Of a stretch of 64,000 nucleotides of DNA, positions 12,279 through 20,794 are shown one piece after another. The position numbers and the translations under genes are program-made. This DNA comes from Phenylobacterium sp. (GTDB lineage Bacteria > Pseudomonadota > Alphaproteobacteria > Caulobacterales > Caulobacteraceae). The stretch is taken from contig JADBZH010000015.1 of NCBI GenBank assembly GCA_020402585.1, positions 1-64,000 on the forward strand, read 5' to 3'. How positions within the stretch are numbered: the first letter of the stretch is position 1; the number at the start of each line of letters is the position of its first letter. The notes below the pieces were generated by a model that saw only the letters and a list, made by a program, of their open reading frames with translations, was not told the origin of the DNA and made no database searches.

Positions 12279-12962
12279 TCAGGCCGGGAGGATCCGTCCC
12301 TGGCGCAGGGTCAGGACCCGGTCCATGCGACCCGCCAACTCAAGGTTGTGCGTAGCGATGAGGGCGGCCACGCCCTGCCCCCGGACCATCGATCTCAGGC
12401 TCTCGAAGACAGAAGCCGAGGTCTCCGGATCGAGGTTGCCGGTCGGCTCATCGGCCAGCAGGATCCGCGGCCGATTGGCCAGGGCCCGGGCCACCGCCAC
12501 CCTCTGCTGTTCTCCGCCGGACAGCTGGGCAGGCTGGTGCTCGAGCCGTTCGGCCAGGCCAAGGTCTGAGAGCAGGTCAGCAGCGCGGGCCCGGGCGGCG
12601 GCCGGTGAGCGTCCCGCCATCAGCTGGGGAAGCATGACGTTCTCTGCGGCGCTGAACTCAGGAGAGAGGTGATGGGCCTGGTAAACGAAGCCGATGGTTG
12701 CGAGCCGCACTCGGGTGCGCAAGGCGTCGGAAAGGTCGGTGCAGTCCCGCCCCTCTACCAAGACGCGCCCCGATGTCGGTCTTTCGAGCAGGCCGGCGGC
12801 ATGCAGGAGTGAGGATTTTCCCGAGCCGGAGGGACCGACCAGGCCGACGATCTCGCCGGCGTTCAGGTCAAGCTCCGCCCCGTCGAGAACATGCAGCAGG
12901 CGATCACCGGACCGGTAGGTCCGATGAAGATCCCGCAGGGACAGGACAGGCTCCTCACTCAT
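12279..12962 (-). CDS. lolD: Lipoprotein-releasing ABC transporter ATPase LolD
   Basis: LolD powers release of outer-membrane lipoproteins from the inner membrane to LolA. The 227-residue ATPase shows Walker A GPSGSGKSS near 41, the Q-loop, the signature LSGGEQQRVAVARAL and Walker B ILLADEPTGNLD, then the H-loop IATHN. Its start (ATGAGTGA) overlaps the lolC stop by 8 bases, so the pair is translationally coupled. It could be any MacB/LolD-type ATPase by sequence, but the partner permease fixes the assignment. Confidence 0.94.
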   Translation of the reverse strand: MSEEPVLSLRDLHRTYRSGDRLLHVLDGAELDLNAGEIVGLVGPSGSGKSSLLHAAGLLERPTSGRVLVEGRDCTDLSDALRTRVRLATIGFVYQAHHLSPEFSAAENVMLPQLMAGRSPAAARARAADLLSDLGLAERLEHQPAQLSGGEQQRVAVARALANRPRILLADEPTGNLDPETSASVFESLRSMVRGQGVAALIATHNLELAGRMDRVLTLRQGRILPA

Positions 12963-14259
12963 AGCGAAGCGCCTCCACCGGATCGAGGCGGCTGGCGCGC
13001 CAGGCCGGCGGCAGGGTGGCCAGGAAGGCGGCCGCGAGGGACCAGCCGAGGATCAGGACCACCTCCGCCCAGTCGATCCGGGCCGGGATGCGGGAGAGAT
13101 AGTAGACGTCGGAGGCGAAGACGCGCGCGCCTGTCACCCATTCCACCGCCTGCTGTATCGGGCCGATATAGGTGCAGAAGACGACCCCCAGGAGAAGGCC
13201 GGTCAGGGCGCCAGCAACGCCCACAGCAGCACCGGCCATGAAGAAGATCCGCAGGATCGCGCCCTGCCCCGCGCCCATGGTGCGCAGGATGGCGATATCG
13301 CGTCCCTTGTTCTTCACCAGCATGATCAGGCCGGAAATGATGTTGGCCGCGGCGATGACCACCAGCATCATCAGGATCAGCCGCATGACATTGCGCTCGA
13401 CCTGCAGGGCGCCCCAGAAGGCGGCGTTGCGCTCGGTCCAGTCGGAGACGGAGGCGGCGGGTCCGGCCAGGCTGGCGGCCTGGGCCTTGACCTCCGCGGC
13501 CCGCTCCGGGTCGGAGAGCCTCAGCTCGATGAAGTCCGGCGCCCCCTCCCGTCCGAAGAACAGCCCCGCCTGCTCGATGGGCATGTAGAGGAAGCTCTGG
13601 TCGTACTCGCTCATGCCGACGCTGAAGAGGCCTGAGACGATGAAGGTCTTGCGCTGGGGCGCGTCGCCGAAGGCCGTCGCGGCGCCCGTCGGGGAGATCA
13701 GGGTGATGGGGTCGCCGGGACGCAGCCCCAGGCTGGCGGCGAGCCTCTCGCCCAGAAGGACGCGGTCGCCGCCGTACTCGCCCTCTCCCCAGCCGTCGAG
13801 TCCGCCGGGGGTGACATTGTCCGCAACGAGGCGGGTGGCCGCCAGGTCGGCGCGGGAAACGCCCCGGACGATGGCGCCGGAAACCGAGCCGTCGCCCACC
13901 GCCATGACCTGGCCCTCGATCACCGGGGCGGCCTGGACCACCCCGGGCAGTCCGGAGAGCTGGCGGGTCAGCCCGGCCGTATCGAGGCCGGAGGCGGGCG
14001 CTGTGGAGACAAAGACATGTCCGTTGAAGCCGAGGATGCGCGAGAGGAGTTCGGTCCGGAACCCGTTCATCACGCTCATGACGATGATCAGCACCGCCAC
14101 GGCCAGGGCGATGCCGACGTAGGCGATGACGCCGATCATGGCCACGCCGCCCTCCCGACGCTTGGAGCGCAGGTAGCGCCCGGCCACCATCCGCTCCCAT
14201 CGACTGAAGGGGCCGGCGGGGCGGACGTCCGGGACGTCGGAGGCAATGGGGTCGGGCAT
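12955..14259 (-). CDS. lolC: Lipoprotein-releasing ABC transporter permease LolC/LolE
   Basis: This 434-residue inner-membrane permease has one N-terminal membrane helix (MIGVIAYVGIALAVAVLIIVMSVMNGF region). A large periplasmic MacB-like domain follows, then three C-terminal FtsX-type helices (LILMMLVVIAAANIISGL, FFMAGAAVGVAGALTGLLLG, VLILGWSLAAAFLATL). A single LolC/E homodimer (LolF type) is usual in alphaproteobacteria. The ATG at 14259 (MPDPIASDV) is chosen. The open frame to 14385 would start upstream of, and read through, a strong terminator at 14309-14340. Confidence 0.93.
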   Translation of the reverse strand: MPDPIASDVPDVRPAGPFSRWERMVAGRYLRSKRREGGVAMIGVIAYVGIALAVAVLIIVMSVMNGFRTELLSRILGFNGHVFVSTAPASGLDTAGLTRQLSGLPGVVQAAPVIEGQVMAVGDGSVSGAIVRGVSRADLAATRLVADNVTPGGLDGWGEGEYGGDRVLLGERLAASLGLRPGDPITLISPTGAATAFGDAPQRKTFIVSGLFSVGMSEYDQSFLYMPIEQAGLFFGREGAPDFIELRLSDPERAAEVKAQAASLAGPAASVSDWTERNAAFWGALQVERNVMRLILMMLVVIAAANIISGLIMLVKNKGRDIAILRTMGAGQGAILRIFFMAGAAVGVAGALTGLLLGVVFCTYIGPIQQAVEWVTGARVFASDVYYLSRIPARIDWAEVVLILGWSLAAAFLATLPPAWRASRLDPVEALRYE

Positions 14260-14308
14260 GGGCTCGGACTGGGGTGGGACCCGAACGCTATGCCCCGGTT
14301 CGCGGGCG

Positions 14309-14340
14309 AAAAGAAGGCCGCCCGGGAGCTGGGCGGCCTT
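14309..14340 (-). terminator. Strong intrinsic terminator upstream of lolC
   Basis: On the minus strand a perfect 10-bp stem (AAGGCCGCCC with GGGCGGCCTT) and 7-base loop is followed by CTTTT. It would stop transcripts coming from the DUF1467 gene before lolC. Between it and the DUF1467 stop (14341-14501) I see no gene. Confidence 0.8.
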
Positions 14341-14501
14341 CTCCATCTCGGGGAACGCTCCGACGAAGTCGGCGAATTCAGACAACCGGCTTTCTTCAGC
14401 CCCGTCCCGGACTTCCTGCGTCCGGTTCGACTGCGCGTGCGGGGCGCCCGGTTCGTGGGCGGACGGCCTCTGTGGCGCCCGGTGATTGGGCGGCGCTGGC
14501 C

Positions 14502-14762
14502 TCAGCCGACCCGGCGCAGGGGGGTGATCGAGATGAGCTCGAAATGAATCACCAGGAAGAGGAGGACGAAGAGGACCGCGGAGATCACCGTCGTCAGGAG
14601 AAACTTCTCCTTCAGGCGCGGATTGACAGGCGAGGCCGGATCGCCGCCGGCCGGCGGCTTGATCCCAGCCTCAGCGTGGGACTGTGAGCCCAGGGGCAGG
14701 ACGGCGAACAGGACGGTCCACCAGAGGGTGAGGAAGATGGCGATGCCGGTGAAGAGGTTCAC
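14502..14762 (-). CDS. DUF1467 family small membrane protein
   Basis: The product is an 86-residue protein with two predicted membrane helices: residues 4-24 (TGIAIFLTLWWTVLFAVLPLG) and about 55-76 (LLTTVISAVLFVLLFLVIHF). They are joined by a short hydrophilic loop rich in Pro/Gly. It matches the DUF1467 pattern of alphaproteobacterial proteins encoded next to methylmalonyl-CoA epimerase. It overlaps the epimerase stop by 4 bases (ATGA type). Its function is unknown. Confidence 0.85.
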   Translation of the reverse strand: MNLFTGIAIFLTLWWTVLFAVLPLGSQSHAEAGIKPPAGGDPASPVNPRLKEKFLLTTVISAVLFVLLFLVIHFELISITPLRRVG

Positions 14763-15184
14763 GAGTGCTCACCTTTTGGGGTCTCCATGAGCTCGACGAG
14801 GACGCCGCCCATGTTCCGGGGGTGGACGAAGATCACCGGCGTACCGTGGGCGCCGATCCTCGGCACGCCATTGTTCAGGACGGTGGCGCCCTTGGCGGCC
14901 ATGTCGTCGCGGGCCGCCAGGATGTCCTCGACCTCGAAACAGACATGGTGCTGGCCGCCGGCAGGGTTCTTCGCCAGGAAGCCGTGAAGGGGCGAGGCTT
15001 CGCCGAGGGGTTCGATCAGCTCGATCTGGCTGTTGGGCAGGTCAACGAAGCAGACATTGACGCCCTGCTCCGGCATGGCCTTGACCGCCGAGATCTGCGT
15101 GGCGCCGAGGACGTCGCGATAGAGCTTCACGGACTCGGCGATGGAGGGCGTGGCGACCCCGACATGGTTCAGTCTTCCGATCAT
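14759..15184 (-). CDS. mce: Methylmalonyl-CoA epimerase
   Basis: This enzyme interconverts (2S)- and (2R)-methylmalonyl-CoA in propionate and odd-chain fatty acid catabolism. The 141-residue VOC-fold protein starts IGRLNHVGVATPS, with the first metal-binding His in LNHVG. It has the GGQHHVCFEVEDI strand with further ligand candidates and ends in GGVLVELMETPK with the metal Glu. The ATG at 15184 matches the family start; 13 extra residues would be added by the ATG at 15223. It is part of the rnj-CoA transferase-mce-DUF1467 run. Confidence 0.92.
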   Translation of the reverse strand: MIGRLNHVGVATPSIAESVKLYRDVLGATQISAVKAMPEQGVNVCFVDLPNSQIELIEPLGEASPLHGFLAKNPAGGQHHVCFEVEDILAARDDMAAKGATVLNNGVPRIGAHGTPVIFVHPRNMGGVLVELMETPKGEHS

Positions 15185-15232
15185 GCCGGATGCATACAAC
15201 GCCAGCCGGCCGGCGTCATCCATGACCCGGGG

Positions 15233-17518
15233 TCACTGGGTGAACAGGGCCGCCCCGCCGTCCCTCAGGTGGCTGCGCGCCGCCGCCGGCTCGAACACCG
15301 CACCCTCCGCCAGCAGGGTCTCGATCCGCTCTGGCGCCAGCCCGAACTCGGCCAGGACCTGACGAGTGTGCTCGCCTGCGTCGGGAACGGGATGCCGGAA
15401 ACCGCCGGGGGTCCGGTCGAAGTCGGCGTAGCTCCGAACTCCCACCGCCTCTCCGAGCCGGCCGTGCCGCCAGGCCTCGTAAACGCCGTTCTCCGCCAGC
15501 CAGGCGTCCTCATAGGCCTCGTAGCCGCGAACGCAGGGGGCGCAGGGAACACCGGCCGCCTCCAGGGCGTCCAGGACACCGCCCCGGGTGCGGCCGGCCA
15601 GGGTGGCCGCCAGCCTCCCGGCCAGGGGGCCCTCGGGGGAGGCCGACAGGGCGTCTGCAGGGTCCGCGGGGGTCTCCAGCACCCTCAGCAGGGCCTCCGC
15701 TTCGGCGACCGTCTCGGCGGCCACGGCGAGCCAGCCGTCTTCGCACTGGTAGTAGCGGTGGACAGGACTGAGCCCCACGCAGTCCACCCCGCCGGAGGGC
15801 GCCGGCGGACGGCCCTCCCAGGTGACGACCTCGCCCAGCTGGAAGGTCAGGCTCTGGGCCAGCAGGCTGGTGATGACCTCCTGCCCCTCCCCTGTCCGGC
15901 GCCGGGCGTTGAGGGCCGAGATGATGCCGAAGGCGACCACGCCGGCGGTGGCCACGTCGTTGACGGCGATGGTGTGCAGCACGGGCTCGGCCGCACCGCC
16001 CTGGGCCGCCATCATGCCGCCCTCGGCCTGGAGCAGGGGGTCGAAGCCAGGCAGGGGCGCCCGCGGCCCGGCGTCGCCATAGGCGTTGACCGAGCAGCTG
16101 ATGATCCGCGGATTGACCTGGCGCAGGGCCTCGTAGTCGACGCCGAGCCGCTTGCGCACGCCGAACCGATAATTGTCGAGGACCACGTCGGACTGGCGGA
16201 CGAGGTCGAAGAACATCTCCTTCGCCCCCGGCTGCTTGAGGTCGATCCCGAGGCCGCGCTTGCCCCGGTTGCAGGCCAGGAAGGGCCCGCCGTCGGAGCG
16301 GAAGGGATCGCCCTCTGGGGATTCGATCTTGATGACCTCGGCGCCCAGGTTGGCCAGGACGGCGCCGGCCAGGGCGCCGGCGATGACCGAGCCCATGTCG
16401 AGGACCCTCACGCCCTCCAGGGGCCGGCTCGACCCCGACCCCGCAGCGGCGGGCGGCGGCGGCGACCAGGCGGGCAGAGGGCCGGCGGCGGGCAGGCTGC
16501 GGGCGGAGGCCGGGGTGGCCGATAGGCGCACCGGCGGGCCGGGCATGGCGAGGCGACCCCGTACCGGATCGTCAAATTCAAGCCTCAGGCCGGCGTGACG
16601 GACAGCCTCACCGGCGAACCAGTCGGTGCGATTCCCCACGGGCGCGCAGGGCACTCCTGCGTCGGCGAGGAGGCCCAGCCAGTGCCGCCGCGGCTGGCTC
16701 CGGAACACCTCCTCCAGCACATCAAGGGCGAGGGCGGGGTTGAGGACCAGGGTCTCCCAGTGGGCGCCGAGGCCCAGGGCGTCGATGGCCTTCCGGAAGA
16801 AGGGCATGAAGAGGGTGGCCAGGAAGAACCACTCGCCGTCCCCGCACTGGTAGAGGCGATAGGTTGGCGAAGCCCCCTGGGGCAGGCCGCGCGGCAGGCG
16901 GGGCTGGTCGAGGACCATGACCACGCCGCCCACCTCTGACACGCCATGCAGGCCGCTGACGGTGACCGACTGGCCCTGCCCGGAGGCGCCGCGCTCGTAG
17001 AGGGCCGCGCCCATGGCCCCCGCCGCCATCACCGCCTGGCCGTACCAGCCAATGGGCAGGATCAGGTGGATGGGGCTGTCCCCGTAGGCGCCCTGCCGGA
17101 AGGCGATGCCGGAGGCCGCCGCCAGCAGGCTGTGGCGCGGAGGCATGCGGCTCCAGCGACCCCGGGTCCCGTAGGGCGGCATCCAGACATGGATCAGGTG
17201 GGAGGCGCCCTGCCGCAGGCTGGCGGCGTCGAGGCCCAGGGCCTCCAGGTCCCCGGGCGGATGATCGAAGACGGCGATGTCTGCGGCCCGGGCCAGGTCC
17301 CGCGCCTGCACCAGATCGGCCGGATCCGCGAGGTCGAGGGTCACGAGGGTCTTGTTGCGGTTCCAGGCCGGGTAGCCGGGATGGTCCTTCAGCCGGTCGC
17401 CGGCGGGCGGCTCGACCTTGACGATGTCGGCCTCGAAGTCGCCCAGCAGCATGCAGGCCATCGGCCCGGCGACGCCCTGCGTGAAGTCGGCGATGCGCAC
17501 GCCCCGGTAGGCAGACAT
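15233..17518 (-). CDS. Tandem CaiB/BaiF family III CoA-transferase
   Basis: This 761-residue protein is two CaiB/BaiF (formyl-CoA transferase-like) domains in a row, roughly 1-350 and 366-761, joined by a Pro/Ala-rich linker. Each begins with the family opening (VRIADFTQGVAGPMACMLLG and VRVLDMGSVIAGALAGAVLA). The second half keeps the catalytic-Asp motif PGFDPLLQAEGG (Asp493). In the first half the aligned segment is PPRHSLLAAASG, so that Asp is replaced by His129. The enzyme class moves CoA between organic acids; the substrate cannot be read here. It sits between rnj and mce, where many relatives have no gene, so it may be a local insertion. Confidence 0.9.
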   Translation of the reverse strand: MSAYRGVRIADFTQGVAGPMACMLLGDFEADIVKVEPPAGDRLKDHPGYPAWNRNKTLVTLDLADPADLVQARDLARAADIAVFDHPPGDLEALGLDAASLRQGASHLIHVWMPPYGTRGRWSRMPPRHSLLAAASGIAFRQGAYGDSPIHLILPIGWYGQAVMAAGAMGAALYERGASGQGQSVTVSGLHGVSEVGGVVMVLDQPRLPRGLPQGASPTYRLYQCGDGEWFFLATLFMPFFRKAIDALGLGAHWETLVLNPALALDVLEEVFRSQPRRHWLGLLADAGVPCAPVGNRTDWFAGEAVRHAGLRLEFDDPVRGRLAMPGPPVRLSATPASARSLPAAGPLPAWSPPPPAAAGSGSSRPLEGVRVLDMGSVIAGALAGAVLANLGAEVIKIESPEGDPFRSDGGPFLACNRGKRGLGIDLKQPGAKEMFFDLVRQSDVVLDNYRFGVRKRLGVDYEALRQVNPRIISCSVNAYGDAGPRAPLPGFDPLLQAEGGMMAAQGGAAEPVLHTIAVNDVATAGVVAFGIISALNARRRTGEGQEVITSLLAQSLTFQLGEVVTWEGRPPAPSGGVDCVGLSPVHRYYQCEDGWLAVAAETVAEAEALLRVLETPADPADALSASPEGPLAGRLAATLAGRTRGGVLDALEAAGVPCAPCVRGYEAYEDAWLAENGVYEAWRHGRLGEAVGVRSYADFDRTPGGFRHPVPDAGEHTRQVLAEFGLAPERIETLLAEGAVFEPAAARSHLRDGGAALFTQ

Positions 17519-17594
17519 GCTCCCTCCCCCTCTTGTTCTGTTGAGAGGAAGGTCGGCGAAAGCGGCCGCGCTGGCAAGCCGTCCGCCGCGCGCC

Positions 17595-19277
17595 TCAGAG
17601 CCTGAGGAGGGTGGTCTGGACCACAGGGCGGCGGCCCCAGATGCGCTGGGCGGCCTTCTTCAGCGCGCGCGAGATGGCCGCTTCCACCTCGGCGTCGATC
17701 TCGCGCTGGTCTCCATCGAGACGGCGCACCGCAGCCTCCGCCGCGTCGGCCAGGTCGTCGAGCAGGTCCTCCAGAGGACGCTCCGGCTCTCCCGGCAGAC
17801 CGATGGCGCGGACCTGAGGGCCCGAGGCGATGCGACCGCGGCCATCGAGGACCAGGGCGGCGTGGAGGACGCCGCTGGAGGCGGCGATACGGCGCTCGCG
17901 CAGGGGCTCTCCATCCTGGGGGGTCAGGAAGCCGCCATCGATGTAGATGCGTCCGGCGGGAACCTCGTCGATCACCTCGGCCCGGCCCGGCGCCAGGCGC
18001 ACCATGTCGCCATTCCGGGGCGCCACCGTCTGCGGCACCTGGAGGTCGCGGGCGAAGGCGGCGTGCTCCAGCAGGTGCCGGCGCTCGCCATGGGTCGGTA
18101 CGGCGATCCTCGGGCGGGCCCAGGCGTACATGTCGGCCAGCTCGTCACGGCAGGGGTGGCCCGAGACGTGGATGCCCGGATGCTCATGGTCCGTGATCAG
18201 GCGCACCCCCCGGTCAGCGAGCCGGTCCTGCATGTTGCGGATGGCGATCTCGTTGCCGGGGATGACCCGGCTGGAGAAGATCACGCTGTCCCCCGCGCCC
18301 AGTCGGATATGCGGGTGCGAGCCTTCTGCGATGCGGGACAGGGCGGCGCGCGGCTCGCCCTGGCTGCCTGTGCAGAGCAGGAGCACCTGGTCCGGCGGCA
18401 TGTGGGCGGCCTGGGCCTCGGAGATGAAGCCCTGGGAGTCCACATCCATGCCCACGTGGCGGGCGGCGGCGGCCATCCGGATCATGGACCGGCCCACCAG
18501 GCAGATCTTCCGGCCAGCGGCGCGGCCGGCGTGAATGGCGGTCTCCATCCGGGCCACGTTGGAGGCGAAGCAGGCCACGGCGACCCGGCCGCCCTGGGCG
18601 GCGATGACCTTGATGAGTTCGTCGCGGACATCGGCCTCCGAGCCCGCCCGCCCGTCGACGAAGACATTGGTGGAGTCGCAGACCATGGCCAGGACGCCCT
18701 CGTCGCCGAGGGCCCGCAGGCCCTCTGCATCCGTCACCTCGCCCAGCAGGGGCGACGGGTCGATCTTCCAGTCCCCGGTATGGAGTACAACGCCAAGGGG
18801 CGTGCGGATGACCAGGCCGTTGGGCTCGGGAATGGAGTGGGTCAGGGTGACGAGCTCGATGTCGAAAGGACCCAGGACCAGGCGACCCCCGAGGGGCACG
18901 ATGTTGAGTTCGACCTCATCCTCCAGACCCCGCTCCCGCAGCTTCTCGCGCAGCAGGAAGGCGGTGAAGGGCGTGGCGTAGAGGGGCGCACGAAGGCGGG
19001 GCCAGAGCCAGCCGACGGCGCCGATGTGATCCTCGTGGGCGTGGGTGAGGACGATCCCCAGGATGTCGTCGGCATGTTCCTCAATCCAGGCCGGGTCCGG
19101 GAGGATGACATCGACACCCGGCGTATCCTGGCCGCCGAAGGTGACCCCCAGGTCCGCCACGATCCAGCGGCGACGATCGGGGGGGCCGTAGCCGTAGAGG
19201 TTGAAGTTCATGCCGATCTCGCCGGACCCGCCAAGGGGCAGGAAGACGAGTTCGTCGTCAGGACGCGGTCTGGCCAC
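17595..19277 (-). CDS. rnj: Ribonuclease J
   Basis: RNase J is an endo- and 5'-3' exoribonuclease of the metallo-beta-lactamase/beta-CASP family, active in mRNA decay and rRNA maturation. The 560-residue protein has the HxHxDH zinc motif in LTHAHEDHIGA near residue 80, further ligands in HTGDWKIDPSP, and the beta-CASP segment VACFASNVARMETA. A SGHPCRDEL region follows, and a C-terminal domain after about 450. It starts immediately after the coaX stop with no gap. The coaX-rnj adjacency is common in alphaproteobacteria. Confidence 0.95.
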   Translation of the reverse strand: MARPRPDDELVFLPLGGSGEIGMNFNLYGYGPPDRRRWIVADLGVTFGGQDTPGVDVILPDPAWIEEHADDILGIVLTHAHEDHIGAVGWLWPRLRAPLYATPFTAFLLREKLRERGLEDEVELNIVPLGGRLVLGPFDIELVTLTHSIPEPNGLVIRTPLGVVLHTGDWKIDPSPLLGEVTDAEGLRALGDEGVLAMVCDSTNVFVDGRAGSEADVRDELIKVIAAQGGRVAVACFASNVARMETAIHAGRAAGRKICLVGRSMIRMAAAARHVGMDVDSQGFISEAQAAHMPPDQVLLLCTGSQGEPRAALSRIAEGSHPHIRLGAGDSVIFSSRVIPGNEIAIRNMQDRLADRGVRLITDHEHPGIHVSGHPCRDELADMYAWARPRIAVPTHGERRHLLEHAAFARDLQVPQTVAPRNGDMVRLAPGRAEVIDEVPAGRIYIDGGFLTPQDGEPLRERRIAASSGVLHAALVLDGRGRIASGPQVRAIGLPGEPERPLEDLLDDLADAAEAAVRRLDGDQREIDAEVEAAISRALKKAAQRIWGRRPVVQTTLLRL

Positions 19278-20051
19278 CTAGCGGGCTCCCGAATTGCGGC
19301 GGTGGATTTCCAGCATGCCGCGGATGGTCAGGTCGGAGTCGAAATGGTCGATGGCCTCGGTGGCGCCCTGGAAGAGCGACGCCACCCCGCCCGTCGCCAC
19401 GACAGTCATGGGCCGTCCCCACTCTTCCCGGATACGGGTGATCAAGCCCTCGATCAGGGCGATGTAGCCCCAGAAGACTCCCGCCTGCATGGCGCCGACC
19501 GTATCCCGGCCGATTGTCTTGTCCGGACGCCGGATCGCCACGCGGGGCAGCTTGGCCGCTGCGGCGTGCAGGGCCTCCATGGACAGGTTGATGCCCGGCG
19601 CAATGACCCCGCCCTCGAAGCCTCCGTCAGCGGCGATGACGTCGAAGGTGGTCGCCGTCCCGGAGTCGATGACGATCAGGTCGCCGGGATAGACCGCATG
19701 GGCGCCGATGGCGTTGACGAGGCGGTCCGCCCCAGCCTCAGAGGGCTTCTCAAGGCGAACCGGTATGCCGAGGTCGACGTTCTCGCCGATCACCAGGGGC
19801 TCCACCTTCAGGTAGCGCCGCGCCAGGTTCCTCAGGTTGAAGACCGACTGGGGCACCACGCTCGAGATGATGCAGGCGTCGAGCAGTTCGAACTTCAGCC
19901 CCGTCATGGAAAGGAGCTGATAGAGCCAGACCGCATACTCGTCCGCTGTCCGCGTGGACTGGGTGGCGGTGCGCCACTGGGCGATCCACTCCGCGCCATC
20001 ATGAACCGCGAAGAGGGTGTTGGTGTTGCCCTGCTCAATCGCCAGCAGCAT
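19278..20051 (-). CDS. coaX: Type III pantothenate kinase
   Basis: CoaX phosphorylates pantothenate, the first step of coenzyme A synthesis. The 257-residue ASKHA-fold protein has the N-terminal phosphate loop [38 protein letters not shown] and [23 protein letters not shown], all typical of type III kinases. It overlaps the stop codon of birA by one base and abuts rnj, so it belongs to the operon tail of nuo. Confidence 0.96.
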   Translation of the reverse strand: MLLAIEQGNTNTLFAVHDGAEWIAQWRTATQSTRTADEYAVWLYQLLSMTGLKFELLDACIISSVVPQSVFNLRNLARRYLKVEPLVIGENVDLGIPVRLEKPSEAGADRLVNAIGAHAVYPGDLIVIDSGTATTFDVIAADGGFEGGVIAPGINLSMEALHAAAAKLPRVAIRRPDKTIGRDTVGAMQAGVFWGYIALIEGLITRIREEWGRPMTVVATGGVASLFQGATEAIDHFDSDLTIRGMLEIHRRNSGAR

Positions 20052-20794
20052 CAGGTTTCTCCGAAGAAGACATCGCCGGCCGTCACCCGGACGACCTCGC
20101 CGCCATCCAGGCGCAGGCGCAGGGCCCCGTCGGCCTCCAGGGCTTCCGCCGTCCCTGAGAGTGTCCGGTCCGGAAGCCGCGCCGTGCAGGGTCCGCCCAG
20201 ACCCTCCGCCATCCGGGTCCAGGCCTCTCCGACAGGGGGAAAGCCCTCATGGATCCAGATCCGCCGCCAGGACTCGAACCGGCTGGCCAGGCGCCCCAGG
20301 AAGTCGGCGGGTGACGGCGGCGCGAAGCCGGCGACGTCGGCCAGGGCGGCGGCGGGCCGCTCGACCTGGTCCCGGGGCGGCGCCTCGGCCAGGTTGACGC
20401 CGATTCCGACCGCCAGCCAGAGGCCGCCCCCGGGGCGGGGACCGGACTCCACGAGGATGCCCGCCGCCTTGCCTCCCGCGACGTAGAGGTCGTTGGGCCA
20501 GCGCAGGCGGGCGGCGGGAGCTCCCGCAAGGGCGTTGACGGTTTCGCAGAGGGCCACGGCGGCCACGAAGGAGATCTGGGCCGCCTGGGCGGGCGGCAGG
20601 TCTATGGGGGTCAGGAGCGTGGCGGCCAGGTTGCCGCCACCGCCACGCCAGGCGCGGCCCCGACGGCCGCGGCCGGCTGTCTGTTCTAGGGCGTGGATCC
20701 AGACGGGCCCGAAGACGCCCGCCTCGGCCCGACGCCGGGCCTCGGCATTGGTCGAGTCGAGGACGGCGTAGCTCTCGATGGGCGGGACTCTCAC
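20051..20794 (-). CDS. birA: Biotin--[acetyl-CoA-carboxylase] ligase
   Basis: BirA attaches biotin to carboxylase carrier proteins through biotinyl-AMP. The 247-residue protein begins with [14 protein letters not shown] and has the GRGRRGR(A)W biotin/ATP loop ([11 protein letters not shown]) near residue 42. [20 protein letters not shown] and the catalytic Lys region follow, then a small C-terminal SH3-like domain. The DNA-binding N-terminal domain of Escherichia coli BirA is absent, so this is a group I ligase without repressor function. The start abuts the nuoN stop. Confidence 0.94.
   Translation of the reverse strand: MRVPPIESYAVLDSTNAEARRRAEAGVFGPVWIHALEQTAGRGRRGRAWRGGGGNLAATLLTPIDLPPAQAAQISFVAAVALCETVNALAGAPAARLRWPNDLYVAGGKAAGILVESGPRPGGGLWLAVGIGVNLAEAPPRDQVERPAAALADVAGFAPPSPADFLGRLASRFESWRRIWIHEGFPPVGEAWTRMAEGLGGPCTARLPDRTLSGTAEALEADGALRLRLDGGEVVRVTAGDVFFGET

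Noticed and set aside
14260..14385. N-terminal extension of lolC
   Set aside because: The extension would span a strong intrinsic terminator and adds no lolC-like residues; MPDPIAS at 14259 is the better start.
17517..20486. A 989-codon plus-strand frame opposite rnj, coaX and birA
   Set aside because: Antisense shadow of three conserved genes with no recognisable motif.
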